In this document: positions 37,004-48,934 of the stretch, one piece after another
Layout of the letters: each line of letters begins with the position of its first letter
How positions within the stretch are numbered: position 1 is the stretch's first letter
Origin: Lentimicrobium sp.
GTDB taxonomy: Bacteria; Bacteroidota; Bacteroidia; Bacteroidales; Lentimicrobiaceae
Assembly (NCBI GenBank): GCA_023957275.1
Contig: JAMLHF010000011.1
Location: 1 to 64,000, forward strand
Reading direction: 5' to 3'
Length of the DNA: 64,000 nt
The notes under the pieces: model-generated
Database searches by the model: none
Seen by the model: the letters and a program-made list of their open reading frames with translations, nothing else
What the model was told of the DNA's origin: nothing
Program-made: the position numbers and the translations under genes

Positions 37004-37522
37004 CTAACCATTGAAAACTTTGTTGAGGTCAACGCCGCGAAGCTGGGCTACTGCATAGGCATCACGCATATTTACGAGAGCATCAATGGTAGCTTTTACC
37101 ACACTGTGGGGATTAGAGGAACCCTTGGATTTTGCAAGAACGTCTCTCACGCCGACACTCTCAAGAACAGCACGCATAGCACCACCGGCTATAACTCCGG
37201 TACCAGGCGAAGCGGGTTTGAGAAACACCAGGGCGCCACCATATTTACCCAACTGTTCGTGGGGAATGGTACCCTTCAGAACCGGAACCTTAACAAGGTT
37301 TTTCTTGGCATCGTCAACACCCTTGGCAATAGCAGCAGTAACTTCCTTGGCTTTGCCCAGTCCGTAACCTACCACCCCGTTTTCGTTGCCAACGACGACG
37401 ATGGCAGAAAAACTGAATGTACGGCCCCCTTTGGTAACCTTTGTAACCCGCTGAATGCTTACCAGCCTGTCTTTAAATTCAATCTCGCTGGATTTAACCC
37501 TTTTTATGTTTGCGTTTGCCAT
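37004..37522 (-). CDS. rpsE: 30S ribosomal protein S5
   Basis: A 172-residue S5, part of the mRNA entry site and involved in decoding accuracy. Seen: the dsRNA-binding-like N-domain ([40 protein letters not shown]) and the C-domain ([26 protein letters not shown]). Confidence 0.97.
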   Translation of the reverse strand: MANANIKRVKSSEIEFKDRLVSIQRVTKVTKGGRTFSFSAIVVVGNENGVVGYGLGKAKEVTAAIAKGVDDAKKNLVKVPVLKGTIPHEQLGKYGGALVFLKPASPGTGVIAGGAMRAVLESVGVRDVLAKSKGSSNPHSVVKATIDALVNMRDAYAVAQLRGVDLNKVFNG

Positions 37523-37527
37523 CTGTG

Positions 37528-37890
37528 TTAAAATTTAAGGCCTCCTTCTCTGGCTGCTTCAGCCAGGGATTTGATTCTACCATGATATAAGTAACCGTTG
37601 CGATCGAAAACCACACTTTGAATTCCTGCCTCAATTGCACGCTTGGCTATCAACTGGCCAACCAGTTTAGCCTGTTCAATTTTGGCCATCGGGGTTCCCG
37701 AAACTTCAGGAGTGCGCGACGATGCAGAAACAAGTGTCTTACCTTCAAGATCATTGATAATCTGGGCATAGATCTGTTTGTTGCTTCTGAATACGGTCAA
37801 ACGCGGCTGCTCAGGTGTACCGGAAACTACCTTCCGGATTCTGAGTTTTATCCTGTGCCTTCTGTATTCTTTTCTGTTCTTAATAGCCAT
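37528..37890 (-). CDS. rplR: 50S ribosomal protein L18
   Basis: A 120-residue 5S-rRNA-binding L18. Seen: [39 protein letters not shown], and the end [20 protein letters not shown]. It lies 5 bases before rpsE. Confidence 0.97.
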   Translation of the reverse strand: MAIKNRKEYRRHRIKLRIRKVVSGTPEQPRLTVFRSNKQIYAQIINDLEGKTLVSASSRTPEVSGTPMAKIEQAKLVGQLIAKRAIEAGIQSVVFDRNGYLYHGRIKSLAEAAREGGLKF

Positions 37891-37945
37891 CCTTTTCTGA
37901 GGAATTTGCCCCGGGTTAACCGGGAAAGGTTTATGTTAAATATTA

Positions 37946-38503
37946 TTATTTGTCTGAAGCTGACTTACCTGCTTTCTTCTTCACTACTTCACCCATAAAC
38001 CGGATACCTTTTCCTTTATAAGGTTCGGGTTTACGCAATGAGCGGATCTTGGCGGCCACCTGTCCGATCAGCTGTTTGTCAAAAGACTTCAGCGTAATGG
38101 TAGGGTTTTTTCCCCTTTCGGTGAGGGTTTCAACACTCACTTCAGCTGGCATTTCAAAGAAAATATTATGTGAATATCCAAGGGATAATTCCAGTACATT
38201 CCCTGTAGATGAAGCTTTATAACCTACTCCTACCAGTTCCTGAACTACGGTAAAACCTTCAGAAACACCCTTTACCATATTGGCCAGCAATGACCGGTAT
38301 AAGCCGTGTTTCGCCCTGGCATCCTGTGATTCATTCACTCTTCCGACGACAAGATGACCGTCTTCAACCTTCACGGAAACAAGGGGGTCAATCTGTTGGG
38401 TAAGTTGTCCGAGTTTGCCCTTCACCGTCACCAGGTTGGTGTCAGATACTTCAATCTGAACTCCTGAAGGAATGACCACCGGCATTTTTCCTATTCTCGA
38501 CAT
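37946..38503 (-). CDS. rplF: 50S ribosomal protein L6
   Basis: A 185-residue L6 near the factor-binding site. Seen: MSRIGKMPVVIPSGV at the start, YRSLLANMVKGVSEGF, and KPEPYKGKGIRFMGEVVKKK at the C-terminal signature. Confidence 0.97.
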   Translation of the reverse strand: MSRIGKMPVVIPSGVQIEVSDTNLVTVKGKLGQLTQQIDPLVSVKVEDGHLVVGRVNESQDARAKHGLYRSLLANMVKGVSEGFTVVQELVGVGYKASSTGNVLELSLGYSHNIFFEMPAEVSVETLTERGKNPTITLKSFDKQLIGQVAAKIRSLRKPEPYKGKGIRFMGEVVKKKAGKSASDK

Positions 38504-38521
38504 TGTAAAATCTCCTCTTCT

Positions 38522-38920
38522 TTAGCTAATGTAACACAAAACTTCGCCGCCAATCTGGAGGGTTCTGGCTTCTTTATCGGTCATAAGCCCCCGATTGGTA
38601 GAAAGTATAGCAATACCCAACCCGTTCAGCACGCGGGGAAGTTCATCGGCGCCGACATACCTGCGTAAACCCGGTTTACTGACACGTTCCAGCTTCGAAA
38701 TTGCGGAAACTTTAGATATCGGGTGATATTTGAGCGCGATCTTTATAATGCCGGGGATGGTTTCATCCTCGAATTTATAATTCAAAATATAACCCTTATC
38801 AAACAAAATCTTGGTTATTTCCTTCTTCATGTTGGATGAAGGGATTTCCACGATCCGGTGGTTCGCCATCACGGCATTCCTGACACGGGTCAGATAATCT
38901 GCAATAGGATCTGTTACCAT
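38522..38920 (-). CDS. rpsH: 30S ribosomal protein S8
   Basis: A 132-residue S8, a primary binder of the central 16S domain and, in E. coli, the repressor of the spc operon. Seen: MVTDPIADYLTRVRNAVMAN and the C-terminal LGIAILSTNRGLMTDKEAR. Confidence 0.97.
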   Translation of the reverse strand: MVTDPIADYLTRVRNAVMANHRIVEIPSSNMKKEITKILFDKGYILNYKFEDETIPGIIKIALKYHPISKVSAISKLERVSKPGLRRYVGADELPRVLNGLGIAILSTNRGLMTDKEARTLQIGGEVLCYIS

Positions 38921-38957
38921 TTTATCCTTGAATATTATGATTGTTCACTTTTTTTTC

Positions 38958-39227
38958 TTACCAGCTGGCTTTCTTCACGCCCGGGATCAGGCCGTCGAGG
39001 GCCATGAAGCGGAAATTGATACGCGAAACACCAAACTGACGCATGTAACCCTTGGGGCGACCCGTAAGTTTGCAACGGTTGTGCAAACGCACCGGTGATG
39101 CATTCTTGGGCAGTTTCTGAAGAGCGATGTAGTCACCGGCTTCTTTCAGTTCAGCACGTTTGGCCGCATATTTTGCAACAAGACGCTCTCTTTTGCGTTC
39201 CCTTGCTTTCATTGATTCCTTTGCCAT
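38958..39227 (-). CDS. rpsN: 30S ribosomal protein S14 (long, zinc-free form)
   Basis: An 89-residue S14 of the long class without CxxC zinc motifs. Seen: [20 protein letters not shown] and [20 protein letters not shown]. The ATG at 39227 is the family start; a longer frame from a TTG overlaps rplE. Confidence 0.96.
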   Translation of the reverse strand: MAKESMKARERKRERLVAKYAAKRAELKEAGDYIALQKLPKNASPVRLHNRCKLTGRPKGYMRQFGVSRINFRFMALDGLIPGVKKASW

Positions 39228-39231
39228 ATCG

Positions 39232-39786
39232 TTATTTCTGATTTTTGAATGGTAAACCAAATTCTTTCAACAGTGCCAGGCACTCATTATCGTTGCGGGC
39301 GGTCGTCACAAAGGTGATATCCATACCATTGATCTTGGCCACTTTGTCGATCAGGATCTCAGGGAAAATAATCTGCTCGGTAACTCCAAGGGTGTAATTT
39401 CCCCTTCCGTCAAAGCCTTTTTCATTGATACCACGGAAGTCCCTGATTCGCGGAATAGCTACAGAAACAAGCCTGTCGAGGAATTCATACATCCTGTCGC
39501 CCCGGAGGGTAACCCTTACACCGATGGGCATGCCCTTACGGAGTTTGAAGTTAGAAATGTCCTTCTTCGATTTTGTGGCTACAGCTTTCTGACCGGTAAG
39601 GGCAGTAAGTTCATTAACCCCGGCATCAATAAGTTTTTTATCGGCGATGGCTGTGCCAAGGCCCTGGTTCACACTGATCTTAAGCAGTTTGGGAACCTGC
39701 ATTACAGTTGAATACTGGAATTTTTCCGTCAATGCCGGAATAATTTCCTGCCTGTATTTATCTTTTAAGCGTGGTGAATAGCTCAT
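39232..39786 (-). CDS. rplE: 50S ribosomal protein L5
   Basis: A 184-residue 5S-rRNA-binding L5 of the central protuberance. Seen: [36 protein letters not shown], and [18 protein letters not shown]. Its start codon overlaps the rplX stop by one base. Confidence 0.97.
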   Translation of the reverse strand: MSYSPRLKDKYRQEIIPALTEKFQYSTVMQVPKLLKISVNQGLGTAIADKKLIDAGVNELTALTGQKAVATKSKKDISNFKLRKGMPIGVRVTLRGDRMYEFLDRLVSVAIPRIRDFRGINEKGFDGRGNYTLGVTEQIIFPEILIDKVAKINGMDITFVTTARNDNECLALLKEFGLPFKNQK

Positions 39787-40109
39787 TACTTAATTACCTC
39801 CCCCGACTTTTTAGAATAACGGACTGATTTATTGGTTTTGGTGTCAAGCTTGCGCCCTACGCGGGTTGGCTTGCCGGTACCATCCACAACCATCAGGTTG
39901 GATACATGGATTCCGGCCTCTTTTTTCACAATCCCCCCCTGTGCGTTCTTGGCATTGGGTTTGGTGTGTTTCGAAATCAGGTTAACGCCTTCAACGATGG
40001 CCTGCATTTTCTCAACATCCACCTCCAGGACCTTACCCTGCTTCCCTTTTGAGTCACCGGCGATCACCATCACGGTATCACCCTTCTTTATACTTAGTTT
40101 CGTGCTCAT
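39786..40109 (-). CDS. rplX: 50S ribosomal protein L24
   Basis: A 107-residue L24, an early assembly initiator. The KOW motif is at the N-terminus ([20 protein letters not shown]), followed by [12 protein letters not shown] and a basic tail. Confidence 0.97.
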   Translation of the reverse strand: MSTKLSIKKGDTVMVIAGDSKGKQGKVLEVDVEKMQAIVEGVNLISKHTKPNAKNAQGGIVKKEAGIHVSNLMVVDGTGKPTRVGRKLDTKTNKSVRYSKKSGEVIK

Positions 40110-40123
40110 GTTTGTTAGGTCAA

Positions 40124-40492
40124 TTAAAGCACCTCGGGTGCCAATGAAACAATTTTCATGTACTGCTTTTCGCGCAGTTCCCTGGCCACCGGACCGAAGA
40201 TACGGGTTCCGGTCATTTCGCCGGCGTTGTTCAGCAGCACTACCGCGTTGTCATCAAAGCGGATATATGAACCGTCGTTGCGGCGGATTTCTTTCTTGGT
40301 CCTTACAACCACCGCCTTGGCTACTGTACCTTTCTTAATATTTCCGGAAGGAAGGGCATTTTTAACGGTTACAACGATTTTATCCCCAATAGAGGCATAG
40401 CGTTTGCGGGTTCCACCCAGCACGCGGATGCAAAGTACTTCTTTTGCACCACTGTTATCAGCTACCGTAAGTCGTGATTCCTGTTGTATCAT
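40124..40492 (-). CDS. rplN: 50S ribosomal protein L14
   Basis: A 122-residue L14. Seen: [40 protein letters not shown], and the end [20 protein letters not shown]. It starts 2 bases after the rpsQ stop. Confidence 0.97.
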   Translation of the reverse strand: MIQQESRLTVADNSGAKEVLCIRVLGGTRKRYASIGDKIVVTVKNALPSGNIKKGTVAKAVVVRTKKEIRRNDGSYIRFDDNAVVLLNNAGEMTGTRIFGPVARELREKQYMKIVSLAPEVL

Positions 40493-40494
40493 AG

Positions 40495-40752
40495 TTACTT
40501 GGCTCTTTCAATGATTTCGACTAATCTCCAGCATTTGTTCTTGCTCAGCGGACGGGTTTCTGCAATGCGAACGGTATCGCCGATATTGCAGTCATTATTT
40601 TCGTCATGGGCCGAAAATTTGGAGGATTTCTTCACAAACTTTCCGTATTTGGGGTGCTTCTCGCGGCGTTCCACCTGAACGACGATAGATTTCTGCATCT
40701 TGTTGCTGACAACTACCCCAATTCTTTCTTTTCTCAGATTTCTGGTTTCCAT
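40495..40752 (-). CDS. rpsQ: 30S ribosomal protein S17
   Basis: An 85-residue OB-fold S17. Seen: [39 protein letters not shown], and the signature [20 protein letters not shown]. Confidence 0.97.
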   Translation of the reverse strand: METRNLRKERIGVVVSNKMQKSIVVQVERREKHPKYGKFVKKSSKFSAHDENNDCNIGDTVRIAETRPLSKNKCWRLVEIIERAK

Positions 40753-40763
40753 TGCTTTTCCGG

Positions 40764-40997
40764 TTATTTAGTGTTAACGGTAGCCGTACCCTGAGCCGCT
40801 GCAGCATCATTCAATTTGCGTCTGTGCAATTCGGTGAGCATACGGGCGATGGTCCTGCGGTAATTTTTGATTTTATTGGGGTTCTCAAGAGGCGAAACAG
40901 CATGGTTCAGCTTGAGCTTGATAAGCTGTTTGCGTTCTTCATCGAGCCGTTCAATAAGTTCGGCTGTTGAAAGCTCTCTAATGACTTCTTGTTTCAT
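40764..40997 (-). CDS. rpmC: 50S ribosomal protein L29
   Basis: A 77-residue helical hairpin L29 near the peptide exit tunnel, with a C-terminal extension rich in Ala and Thr. Seen: [20 protein letters not shown] and [20 protein letters not shown]. Confidence 0.96.
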   Translation of the reverse strand: MKQEVIRELSTAELIERLDEERKQLIKLKLNHAVSPLENPNKIKNYRRTIARMLTELHRRKLNDAAAAQGTATVNTK

Positions 40998-41003
40998 CGT
41001 TCG

Positions 41004-41432
41004 TTATATTGATTCTTCAACGTAATCTCTTCTTACCACAAACTTGGTGGCAACAGGCAATTTCTGGGCACCCAAACGGAGGGCTTCTTTTGCAACCTCT
41101 TCGGTAACGCCTTCAGCTTCGAACAGGATGCGGCCCGGGCTAATGCGTGCCACGAAATATTCAGGAGCTCCTTTACCTTTACCCATACGTACTTCAGCTG
41201 GTTTTTTGGTAACGGGCTTATCAGGAAATATGCGGATCCAGATCTGGCCTTCACGTTTCATGAAACGGCTGATAGCCTGACGGGCGGCCTCAATCTGCCG
41301 GCCTGTGATCCAGGCTTCTTCCAGGGTTTTTATCCCGAATGAACCAAATGAAAGCTCAGCACCACGCTTGGTGTTACCCTTCATTTTGCCCTTCTGCATC
41401 TTCCTGTACTTGGTTTTCTTTGGCTGTAACAT
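41004..41432 (-). CDS. rplP: 50S ribosomal protein L16
   Basis: A 142-residue L16 contacting the A- and P-site tRNAs. Seen: [40 protein letters not shown], and [20 protein letters not shown]. Confidence 0.97.
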   Translation of the reverse strand: MLQPKKTKYRKMQKGKMKGNTKRGAELSFGSFGIKTLEEAWITGRQIEAARQAISRFMKREGQIWIRIFPDKPVTKKPAEVRMGKGKGAPEYFVARISPGRILFEAEGVTEEVAKEALRLGAQKLPVATKFVVRRDYVEESI

Positions 41433-41479
41433 TATTGTCGGATATTGATCGTGTGATTGTTACTCTTTTCGTTAACTTC

Positions 41480-42226
41480 TTACTTCTTGGGACGGTTGCG
41501 GTTTCCACGCGGAGGCCTGTTTCCGCCCGGACGCGGAGGCATTGACTTTTCCCTTGCACCGGCAGCGGCCTGGCTTTCTGCTGAGGGGGTAAGATCCACC
41601 TTACCATAAACTTCACCCTTGCAGATCCATACCTTGATACCGATACGGCCATAGGTTGTATGGGCTTCAGCAATTGCATAATCAATGTCAGCGCGAAGGG
41701 TATGAAGCGGGGTACGACCTTCCTTGATCATTTCACGGCGGGCCATCTCGGCGCCTGCCAACCTTCCGGATATCAAGACCTTGATACCTTCAGCACCGAT
41801 ACGCATCGTGGATGCTATCGCTGTCTTAATCGCACGGCGGTATGAAATCCTGCCTTCAATCTGGCGGGCAATCGCGTTGGCCACGATCACGGCATCCATT
41901 TCAGGGCGCTTGATTTCAGAAATATTGATCTGGATCTCCTTTTTGGTGACCTTCTTCAATTCTTCCTTCAATTTATCAACTTCCTGACCACCTTTTCCGA
42001 TAATAATACCCGGGCGGGCGGTATGGATAGTAACGGTAACCAGCTTAAGGGTACGTTCGATCACAATCTTCGAAACCCCGGCTTTCGATAAACGGGCATT
42101 CAGATATTTGCGGATCTGGTCGTCTTCCACCAATTTGTGTTCAAAACGCCTTCCACCATACCAGTTGGAGTCCCATCCTTTGATGATGCCTAACCTGTTA
42201 CCTATTGGATTTGTCTTTTGTCCCAT
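41480..42226 (-). CDS. rpsC: 30S ribosomal protein S3
   Basis: A 248-residue S3 at the mRNA entry pore. The KH domain ([20 protein letters not shown]) and the C-domain ([35 protein letters not shown]) are complete. About 38 residues of Pro/Gly/Arg-rich basic tail follow. Confidence 0.97.
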   Translation of the reverse strand: MGQKTNPIGNRLGIIKGWDSNWYGGRRFEHKLVEDDQIRKYLNARLSKAGVSKIVIERTLKLVTVTIHTARPGIIIGKGGQEVDKLKEELKKVTKKEIQINISEIKRPEMDAVIVANAIARQIEGRISYRRAIKTAIASTMRIGAEGIKVLISGRLAGAEMARREMIKEGRTPLHTLRADIDYAIAEAHTTYGRIGIKVWICKGEVYGKVDLTPSAESQAAAGAREKSMPPRPGGNRPPRGNRNRPKK

Positions 42227-42278
42227 TCAACAAATGATTATTTGGTTGTTAAAGCCTGCTTTGCAGAAATTTCCTTTT

Positions 42279-42680
42279 TTATTGTGCGATTCTATTGTCA
42301 ATCAACAAAGTAACATGATTCGAACGCTTGCGGATACGATGGGCACGACCCTGCGGAGCAGTGCGGATACGTTTCAGTGAACGGCCACCGTCAACACCTA
42401 CCTCTTTCACAAAGAGACTGGTTTCTTCCATGCGTACGCCCTCATTCTTGGCTTGCCAGTTGGCAAGTGCTGAAAGCAGCAGCTTGTGCATGCGGCCACT
42501 GGCTTCCTGGGGCGAATGTTTCAGCACATGCAGTGCCTGTTCCACCTTCATGCCGCGGATCATATCAGCCACCAGGCGCATTTTCCTGGGCGATGTAGGG
42601 CAATTCCTGAGCTTGGCAAATGATTCAGTCTTCTTTGCTTCCTTGATCAGCTCAGCTCTGTTATGTTTACGTGATCCCAT
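42279..42680 (-). CDS. rplV: 50S ribosomal protein L22
   Basis: A 133-residue L22 lining the exit tunnel. Seen: [32 protein letters not shown], and the extended hairpin with [20 protein letters not shown]. Confidence 0.97.
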   Translation of the reverse strand: MGSRKHNRAELIKEAKKTESFAKLRNCPTSPRKMRLVADMIRGMKVEQALHVLKHSPQEASGRMHKLLLSALANWQAKNEGVRMEETSLFVKEVGVDGGRSLKRIRTAPQGRAHRIRKRSNHVTLLIDNRIAQ

Positions 42681-42694
42681 TGGTTTTTCCTTCT

Positions 42695-42973
42695 TTATTT
42701 TTTACCTTTATCTTTACTACCGGCATGACCCCTGAAGATGCGGGTGGGTGAAAACTCTCCGAGTTTGTGACCTACCATATTCTCAGTAACATAAACCGGG
42801 ATGAATTTATTTCCGTTATGGACAGCAATTGTCTGCCCAACAAAATCCGGAGAAATCATCGAAGCACGCGACCATGTTTTAATCACAACTTTTTTGTTGG
42901 AACTGATGGCGTCTAATACTTTCTTTTCCAGTTTGTAGTCGATATAAGGACCTTTTTTAAGCGAACGGCTCAT
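42695..42973 (-). CDS. rpsS: 30S ribosomal protein S19
   Basis: A 92-residue S19 of the head. Seen: [39 protein letters not shown], and the signature [20 protein letters not shown]. Confidence 0.97.
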   Translation of the reverse strand: MSRSLKKGPYIDYKLEKKVLDAISSNKKVVIKTWSRASMISPDFVGQTIAVHNGNKFIPVYVTENMVGHKLGEFSPTRIFRGHAGSKDKGKK

Positions 42974-42996
42974 TTTTAATGCTGTTTAAGGTTCAA

Positions 42997-43821
42997 TTAC
43001 TTCTTCCTTCTTTCGATGATGTATTTATTCGAAGCTTTCTTCGGATAGCGGGTCTTGTAGCCTTTTGCAGGTAATCCCTTGCGTGAGCGCGGATGTCCGC
43101 CTGAAGCCCTTCCTTCACCACCACCCATCGGGTGATCTACCGGGTTCATAACCACGGCGCGGGTACGAGGCCTGCGGCCCAGCCAGCGGCTGCGTCCGGC
43201 TTTTCCTGAAACCTCGAGGTTGTGCTCCGTGTTGGAAACCATGCCGATGGTAGCCTTGCAACTCTGAAGAATCATCCGGGTTTCCCCTGAAGGAAGTTTG
43301 ATAACGGCAAACTTACCGTCGCGAGACATCAGCTGTGCCGATGAACCGGCACTGCGTGCCATTTTGGCTCCCTGTCCGGGCCTGAGTTCAATATTATGAA
43401 TTACTGTTCCAAACGGAATTTCGCTCAGGTAGAGCGCATTTCCGATTTCCGGCTGTGCGCCTTTGCCGGCCATAACTTCCTGACCTACCTTTAATCCGTT
43501 GGGCGCAACGATATAGCGTTTCTCACCATCGGCATAGTAAAGCAGGGCGATACGGGCAGTCCGGTTCGGATCGTATTCAATGGTCTTAACCGTTGCAGGA
43601 ATATCTTCTTTATCGCGTTTGAAGTCAATAATACGATATTTCTGCTTGTGACCACCACCTATTGACCTGATGGTCATTTTACCGGTGTTGTTTCGGCCAC
43701 CAGAGCTTTTCCTCGGCTGCAGCAAACTCTTTTCAGGGCTTGTGGCAGTTATGTCATCCAGTGCGCTAACCAGTTTGAAGCGCTGACTTGATGTGGTCGG
43801 TTTGAATTTTTTTAAAGCCAT
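42997..43821 (-). CDS. rplB: 50S ribosomal protein L2
   Basis: A 274-residue L2, needed for subunit joining and peptidyl transfer. Seen: [40 protein letters not shown], and the signature [20 protein letters not shown], which holds the conserved His near the active site. Confidence 0.97.
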   Translation of the reverse strand: MALKKFKPTTSSQRFKLVSALDDITATSPEKSLLQPRKSSGGRNNTGKMTIRSIGGGHKQKYRIIDFKRDKEDIPATVKTIEYDPNRTARIALLYYADGEKRYIVAPNGLKVGQEVMAGKGAQPEIGNALYLSEIPFGTVIHNIELRPGQGAKMARSAGSSAQLMSRDGKFAVIKLPSGETRMILQSCKATIGMVSNTEHNLEVSGKAGRSRWLGRRPRTRAVVMNPVDHPMGGGEGRASGGHPRSRKGLPAKGYKTRYPKKASNKYIIERRKK

Positions 43822-43826
43822 TATCT

Positions 43827-44117
43827 TTAAATATTGCTATAAAAATCAATTGTTTCACCCTCAGCTAAAGTTACAATAGCCTTTTTATATGAACTTGCAC
43901 GGCCCTTAACCATCCCGGTCTTGGTAAACCTGGACTTGTTCTTCCCGGCATAATTCATGGTGTTTACTTCGGTAACTTCAACGCCGTAAATCTCTTCCAC
44001 GGCTTTCTTTATCTGCAGCTTGTTGGAATCCTTCTGCACGATAAAACCGTAACGTTGAAGCTTGTCGCCTAAGGCTGTCATCTTTTCCGTAACTACCGGC
44101 TTTATTATGATACCCAT
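43827..44117 (-). CDS. rplW: 50S ribosomal protein L23
   Basis: A 96-residue L23 at the tunnel exit, the docking site for trigger factor and SRP. Seen: [37 protein letters not shown], and [18 protein letters not shown]. It lies 5 bases before rplB. Confidence 0.96.
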   Translation of the reverse strand: MGIIIKPVVTEKMTALGDKLQRYGFIVQKDSNKLQIKKAVEEIYGVEVTEVNTMNYAGKNKSRFTKTGMVKGRASSYKKAIVTLAEGETIDFYSNI

Positions 44118-44166
44118 TGTGTTTCTTGTTAATGGTTCTTAATCTCAGCGCTGTGAGCGTGATTGT

Positions 44167-44796
44167 TTAGTTCTCAAAGATTTTTTCGATTTCGGCAACC
44201 GAGCTTTCGAGAATTACCAGGTTGTGGGCACGAAGAATTTCGTATGTATTTAAGTCACAAGCCCTTATAACCCTTGCCTGCTTCAGATTTCGGGAGGACA
44301 AATATACGGTTTTATCGCTTTCGCTCAACACCATAAGTGTCTTTTTTCCTGAAAGTTGCAGATTATTCAGCAATTCAATGAAATTCCTGGTCTTCGGCTT
44401 ATCAAAACTGAAGTCTTCAAGAATCACAATGCCGTTATCTTTGGCCTTGTGACTGAGGGCCGACATACGGGCCAGTTGCTTCAGCTTTTTGTTAAGTTTA
44501 AAACCGTAATCCCTGGGCTGAGGTCCGAATACCCTGGCACCGCCCCGCATTAGCGGAGATTTGATACTGCCTGCACGGGCGCCACCGGTTCCTTTTTGCC
44601 TCTTCAGCTTACGTGTACTGCCCGAAACGGTTGATTTCTCCTTCGAGCTATGGGTTCCCTGACGCTGATTGGCCAGATACTGCTTGGTATCAAGGTAAAT
44701 CGCGTGATCGTTGGGTTCGATATTGAATACCGAATCGCTCAGGTTAACCGTTTTACCGGTCTTTTCCCCTTTGATGTTATATACTGTTAGCTCCAT
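44167..44796 (-). CDS. rplD: 50S ribosomal protein L4
   Basis: A 209-residue L4 with an extended loop reaching the exit tunnel ([40 protein letters not shown]). In E. coli it is the autogenous repressor of the S10 operon. Its start overlaps the end of rplC by 10 bases, suggesting translational coupling. Confidence 0.97.
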   Translation of the reverse strand: MELTVYNIKGEKTGKTVNLSDSVFNIEPNDHAIYLDTKQYLANQRQGTHSSKEKSTVSGSTRKLKRQKGTGGARAGSIKSPLMRGGARVFGPQPRDYGFKLNKKLKQLARMSALSHKAKDNGIVILEDFSFDKPKTRNFIELLNNLQLSGKKTLMVLSESDKTVYLSSRNLKQARVIRACDLNTYEILRAHNLVILESSVAEIEKIFEN

Positions 44797-45416
44797 CTTT
44801 CTACAATTACGTATGATCCGTTAGATCCGGGCACTGCACCCTTAATTAACAAAAGATTTTTTTCCTTTACAATTTTTACGATCTGAAGGTTGATCATCTT
44901 AACCCTTTTGTTACCGGTTTGACCAGCCATGCGCAGTCCTTTGAATACGCGTGAAGGCCATGATGAAGCGCCCACTGATCCGGGAGCCCTCAACCTGTTA
45001 TGTTGTCCGTGCGTCACCCCTCCAACACCGCTGAAGCCGTGCCGGCGGATAACACCCTGAAAACCTTTTCCCTTGGAAATACCCACCACGTCAACATATT
45101 CGCCTTCTTCAAAAACATCCACCATAACAGTGTCGCCGAATTGTTTGCGGTGACCGGACTCAAAACGGGTAAACTCAACAAGTTTACGCTTGGGGGATAC
45201 ACCTGCCTTGGCAAAATGGCCCATCTCGGCCTTGTTGGTATGCTTTTCCTTTTTATCGTCGTAAGCAAGCTGGATGGCATCGTATCCGTCCACTTCCTTA
45301 GTCCTGATCTGGGTGACATAGCAGGGCCCGGCTTCAATAACCGTGCAGGGCACATTCCTGCCATTGGCATCGAATACGCTGGTCATCCCGATTTTTTTTC
45401 CTATAATTCCTGACAT
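44787..45416 (-). CDS. rplC: 50S ribosomal protein L3
   Basis: A 209-residue L3. Seen: [20 protein letters not shown], the signature [20 protein letters not shown], and [20 protein letters not shown] near the peptidyl transferase centre. Note [15 protein letters not shown], the methylatable-Gln region of the family. Confidence 0.97.
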   Translation of the reverse strand: MSGIIGKKIGMTSVFDANGRNVPCTVIEAGPCYVTQIRTKEVDGYDAIQLAYDDKKEKHTNKAEMGHFAKAGVSPKRKLVEFTRFESGHRKQFGDTVMVDVFEEGEYVDVVGISKGKGFQGVIRRHGFSGVGGVTHGQHNRLRAPGSVGASSWPSRVFKGLRMAGQTGNKRVKMINLQIVKIVKEKNLLLIKGAVPGSNGSYVIVERWS

Positions 45417-45489
45417 TGCAGTATCATGTTAAAATTGATGATTCTTTTTTTAACCCCGCCACGCTAAACGCGGCTGTGCGGCAATCCGA

Positions 45490-45795
45490 TCAGACTTTGA
45501 TCTCTACTTCAACACCACTGGGCAACTCAAGTTTCATAAGTGCATCAATGGTCTTGCTGGTAGTGCTGTAAATGTCAAGGAGACGTTTGTATGAACTTAA
45601 CTCGAACTGCTCCCTTGATTTCTTATTGACAAAGGTTGACCTCAGCACGGTGAAGATTTTCTTGTTGGTCGGCAGGGGAATGGGGCCGTTAACAACTGCA
45701 CCGGTAGATTTTACGGTCTTTACGATCTTTTCGGCAGATTTATCAACCAGGTTGTGATCGTACGATTTCAGTTTTATTCTGATCCTTTGGCTCAC
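45490..45795 (-). CDS. rpsJ: 30S ribosomal protein S10
   Basis: A 101-residue S10, also the NusE antitermination factor. Seen: [40 protein letters not shown], and [18 protein letters not shown]. It follows fusA by 33 bases, without tuf between them. Confidence 0.97.
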   Translation of the reverse strand: MSQRIRIKLKSYDHNLVDKSAEKIVKTVKSTGAVVNGPIPLPTNKKIFTVLRSTFVNKKSREQFELSSYKRLLDIYSTTSKTIDALMKLELPSGVEVEIKV

Positions 45796-45828
45796 GTTAC
45801 TTAGGTTTATTGATTTTATTTTCTTTGT

Positions 45829-47931
45829 TTATTTAACAAGATATCCTTTTAACTTGTAGATTACATCGTCGGTGAGGCTGGCAGGAAGCTCGGCATAATG
45901 CGAAAACTCCATGCTCGAATTCCCCCGGCCCGATGTAATGGTACGAAGTGCTGTAACATATCCGAACATTTCGGACAGAGGCACACGGGCTTTTACAACC
46001 TGATAGCGGTTTTTGTTATCGATACCATCGACACTTGCACGCCGCTTGTTAAGGTCACTGGTGATTTCACCCACATACTCATCAGGAACATTCACCTCGA
46101 GCCGCATGATGGGCTCAAGCAACACATTCCTACCGGCTTTGGCTGCTTCCCTGAAACCTACCTTGGCACAGATTTCAAATGCCAGGGCATCGGAATCCAC
46201 CGAATGGAAGGATCCGTCAAGCAACCTGACCTTCAGACTCTCGAGAGAGAAACCGGCAAGCACGCCATTCTGCATCGCGATGCGGAATCCCTTTTCAATG
46301 GCCGGAATGTATTCCTTCGGGATATTTCCGCCCTTCACATCATTGATGAACTGTAAACCGCGGATTCCGGTATCGGCAGGGCCCATCTCAAAAAGTATGT
46401 CGGCAAATCTGCCCCTGCCACCGGTTTGTTTCTTATAAACTTCACGGTGCTCAACGGTTCCCACAAATGCTTCTTTATAAGCAACCTGGGGATTACCTTT
46501 GTTGATCTCTATCTTAAACTCGCGTTTCAGACGATCGGCAATGATTTCAAGGTGAAGTTCACCCATCCCGCTGATAACGGTCTGACCTGTTTCTTCATCC
46601 ACCCTCACGGTAAATGTGGGATCTTCTTCGGCAAGTTTGTTAAGCGCTGAATCCAGTTTGTCAACATCGTCCTGGGCACGGGGCTCAACGGCAACACTGA
46701 TAACCGGTTCCGGAAACACAATAGACTCCAGAACGATCGGATGTTTTTCATCGCAAAGCGTATCGCCGGTCCTGATTTCCTTAAACCCAACAACTGCCGC
46801 GATATCACCGGCTTCAACCTGCTGTAAAGGATTCTGCTTGTTCGCGTGCATCTGCATAATGCGGGCGATGCGTTCTTTTTTCCCGGTTCCGGTATTCAGC
46901 ACATAACTGCCTGAAGGCAATGTGCCTGAATAAACCTTGATGAATGCCAGGCGCCCAACAAAAGGGTCGGTGGCGATCTTGAAAGCCAGGGCAGCGAAAG
47001 GCTCCGAAGCTTCCGGATGACGTACCTCCTCCTTTTCGGTATTGGGATTGATTCCGGTTATGGAATCGATATCGGAAGGATTCGGCAAGTATGATACTAT
47101 GGCGTCGAGCAGCGGCTGCACGCCTTTGTTTTTAAATGAAGCGCCGCACAACACCGGGGTTATCCTGTGCTCGATGGTAGCTTTGCGGATGATCGCGCGC
47201 ATTTCATCGGGGGTAATGGAGTTGTGGTCGTTCAGGAACTTCTCAAACAATGCTTCTTCTTCTTCAGCAACGCCTTCGATAAGCCTGGTTCTGTATTCGT
47301 CTGCCAGTTCGGAAAGTTCAGCCGGAACATCGGTAATATTGAATACCGAACCCAGAGAATCATCGTCCCAGATAATGGCCTTATTGGTGATAAGGTCAAC
47401 CACCCCGGTAAAGTCGTCTTCCTCTCCGATGGGAATCTGAAGGGGAATGGGGTTGGCGCCGAGTTTCTCTTTCATCTGGTTGAGAACCCCGAAGAAATCG
47501 GCTCCCGAGCGATCCATTTTATTGATAAAAGCGATGCGGGGAACCTTGTACTTATCAGCCTGTTTCCAGACAGTTTCGCTCTGGGGCTCAACACCTCCTA
47601 CGGCACAGAACAAGGCGACAGCGCCATCGAGTACCCTGAGTGAACGTTCTACCTCAACGGTAAAATCAACGTGGCCCGGAGTATCGATGATATTGATTTT
47701 ATACTTTTCGTTCCTGCAATCCCAGTAAACGGTGGTGGCTGCCGAAGTAATGGTGATTCCGCGCTCCTGTTCCTGGATCATCCAGTCCATGGTGGCGGTT
47801 CCTTCGTGCACTTCACCGATTTTATAACTGATCCCGGTATAATACAATATCCGCTCCGTTGTCGTGGTTTTACCCGCGTCAATGTGCGCCATAATGCCGA
47901 TGTTGCGTGTATGTGCTAATTTAACGGACAT
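45829..47931 (-). CDS. fusA: Elongation factor G
   Basis: A 700-residue translocase GTPase. The G domain has all motifs: [19 protein letters not shown] (P-loop), [10 protein letters not shown] (switch I), [14 protein letters not shown] (G3), and [12 protein letters not shown] (G4). Domains II-V follow ([54 protein letters not shown]). The regular length and intact motifs point to the housekeeping copy. It lies between rpsG and rpsJ in the str cluster. Confidence 0.97.
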   Translation of the reverse strand: MSVKLAHTRNIGIMAHIDAGKTTTTERILYYTGISYKIGEVHEGTATMDWMIQEQERGITITSAATTVYWDCRNEKYKINIIDTPGHVDFTVEVERSLRVLDGAVALFCAVGGVEPQSETVWKQADKYKVPRIAFINKMDRSGADFFGVLNQMKEKLGANPIPLQIPIGEEDDFTGVVDLITNKAIIWDDDSLGSVFNITDVPAELSELADEYRTRLIEGVAEEEEALFEKFLNDHNSITPDEMRAIIRKATIEHRITPVLCGASFKNKGVQPLLDAIVSYLPNPSDIDSITGINPNTEKEEVRHPEASEPFAALAFKIATDPFVGRLAFIKVYSGTLPSGSYVLNTGTGKKERIARIMQMHANKQNPLQQVEAGDIAAVVGFKEIRTGDTLCDEKHPIVLESIVFPEPVISVAVEPRAQDDVDKLDSALNKLAEEDPTFTVRVDEETGQTVISGMGELHLEIIADRLKREFKIEINKGNPQVAYKEAFVGTVEHREVYKKQTGGRGRFADILFEMGPADTGIRGLQFINDVKGGNIPKEYIPAIEKGFRIAMQNGVLAGFSLESLKVRLLDGSFHSVDSDALAFEICAKVGFREAAKAGRNVLLEPIMRLEVNVPDEYVGEITSDLNKRRASVDGIDNKNRYQVVKARVPLSEMFGYVTALRTITSGRGNSSMEFSHYAELPASLTDDVIYKLKGYLVK

Positions 47932-47970
47932 TGGATATTGTGTGGTGTATCAGTGATCAGTTGTTACAGA

Positions 47971-48438
47971 TTAAAACCTGAAATGTGAGAATGCCTTGTT
48001 GGCGTCAGCCATACGGTGGGTATCCTCTTTTCTTTTGAATGCAGCACCTTCTTCTTTATAAGCGGCCATAATTTCACCGGCGAGTTTGGCACTCATGGTT
48101 TTTTCGTGGCGTTTGCGTGCAAAAAGGATAAGGTTCTTCATGCCGATGGAGCTTTTGCGGCCCGGACGGATCTCTGAAGGAATCTGGAAAGTTGCTCCTC
48201 CGATACGGCGGCTGCGCACCTCTACATTCGGGGTAACGTTGCTGAGCGCCTTCTTCCATACTTCAAGGCCATCTTCGCTGGTCTTCTCGGTAACGGTTTC
48301 TATGGCTTCATAAAAAATCTGGAAAGCCAGGTTTTTCTTCCCGGTGTACATGAGGTTGTTGACGAACTTGGTTACAAGCACATCATTGAACTTCGGGTCA
48401 GGAAGTATGATTCTCTTTTTTGGTTTTGATTTCCTCAT
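47971..48438 (-). CDS. rpsG: 30S ribosomal protein S7
   Basis: A 155-residue S7 that nucleates the head. Seen: [20 protein letters not shown], the signature [20 protein letters not shown], and [20 protein letters not shown]. It lies 31 bases after rpsL. Confidence 0.97.
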   Translation of the reverse strand: MRKSKPKKRIILPDPKFNDVLVTKFVNNLMYTGKKNLAFQIFYEAIETVTEKTSEDGLEVWKKALSNVTPNVEVRSRRIGGATFQIPSEIRPGRKSSIGMKNLILFARKRHEKTMSAKLAGEIMAAYKEEGAAFKRKEDTHRMADANKAFSHFRF

Positions 48439-48469
48439 TGTTGTAAGCTGTTTTTACCTGAAACCAGTT

Positions 48470-48877
48470 TTACTTTTTACCTTTTGCCGGAGCAGCTACC
48501 TTACCGCCTTTGGGGCGTTTGGTGCCGTATTTTGACCTACGCTGGTTCCTGCCGTCAACGCCCGATGTATCAAGCGCACCACGGATGATGTGGTACCTTA
48601 CACCCGGAAGATCCTTTACCCTGCCACCGCGGATCATTACGATCGAGTGCTCCTGCAGGTTGTGGCCTTCGCCCGGAATGTATGCATTCACTTCCTTGGT
48701 GTTGGTAAGCCTTACCCTGGCTACTTTGCGCATGGCTGAATTGGGTTTCTTGGGAGTGGTGGTATATACCCTCACACAAACACCCCTTCGCTGCGGGCAA
48801 GAATCCAGAGCAGGTGATTTGCTCTTATCGGTTAACTTGTTGCGTCCTTTACGAACCAATTGCGAAATTGTAGGCAT
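48470..48877 (-). CDS. rpsL: 30S ribosomal protein S12
   Basis: A 135-residue S12 of the decoding centre. Seen: [38 protein letters not shown], and the loop [19 protein letters not shown]. Both lysines changed in classical streptomycin-resistant mutants are wild type. The ATG at 48877 is the family start. It is the first gene of the cluster, with a promoter at 48935-48964. Confidence 0.97.
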   Translation of the reverse strand: MPTISQLVRKGRNKLTDKSKSPALDSCPQRRGVCVRVYTTTPKKPNSAMRKVARVRLTNTKEVNAYIPGEGHNLQEHSIVMIRGGRVKDLPGVRYHIIRGALDTSGVDGRNQRRSKYGTKRPKGGKVAAPAKGKK

Positions 48878-48934
48878 ATCAATACTTTTAAATTGTTTTT
48901 TGGTTACTCGGCTACCCCTGTTTTTTGGGGACTG

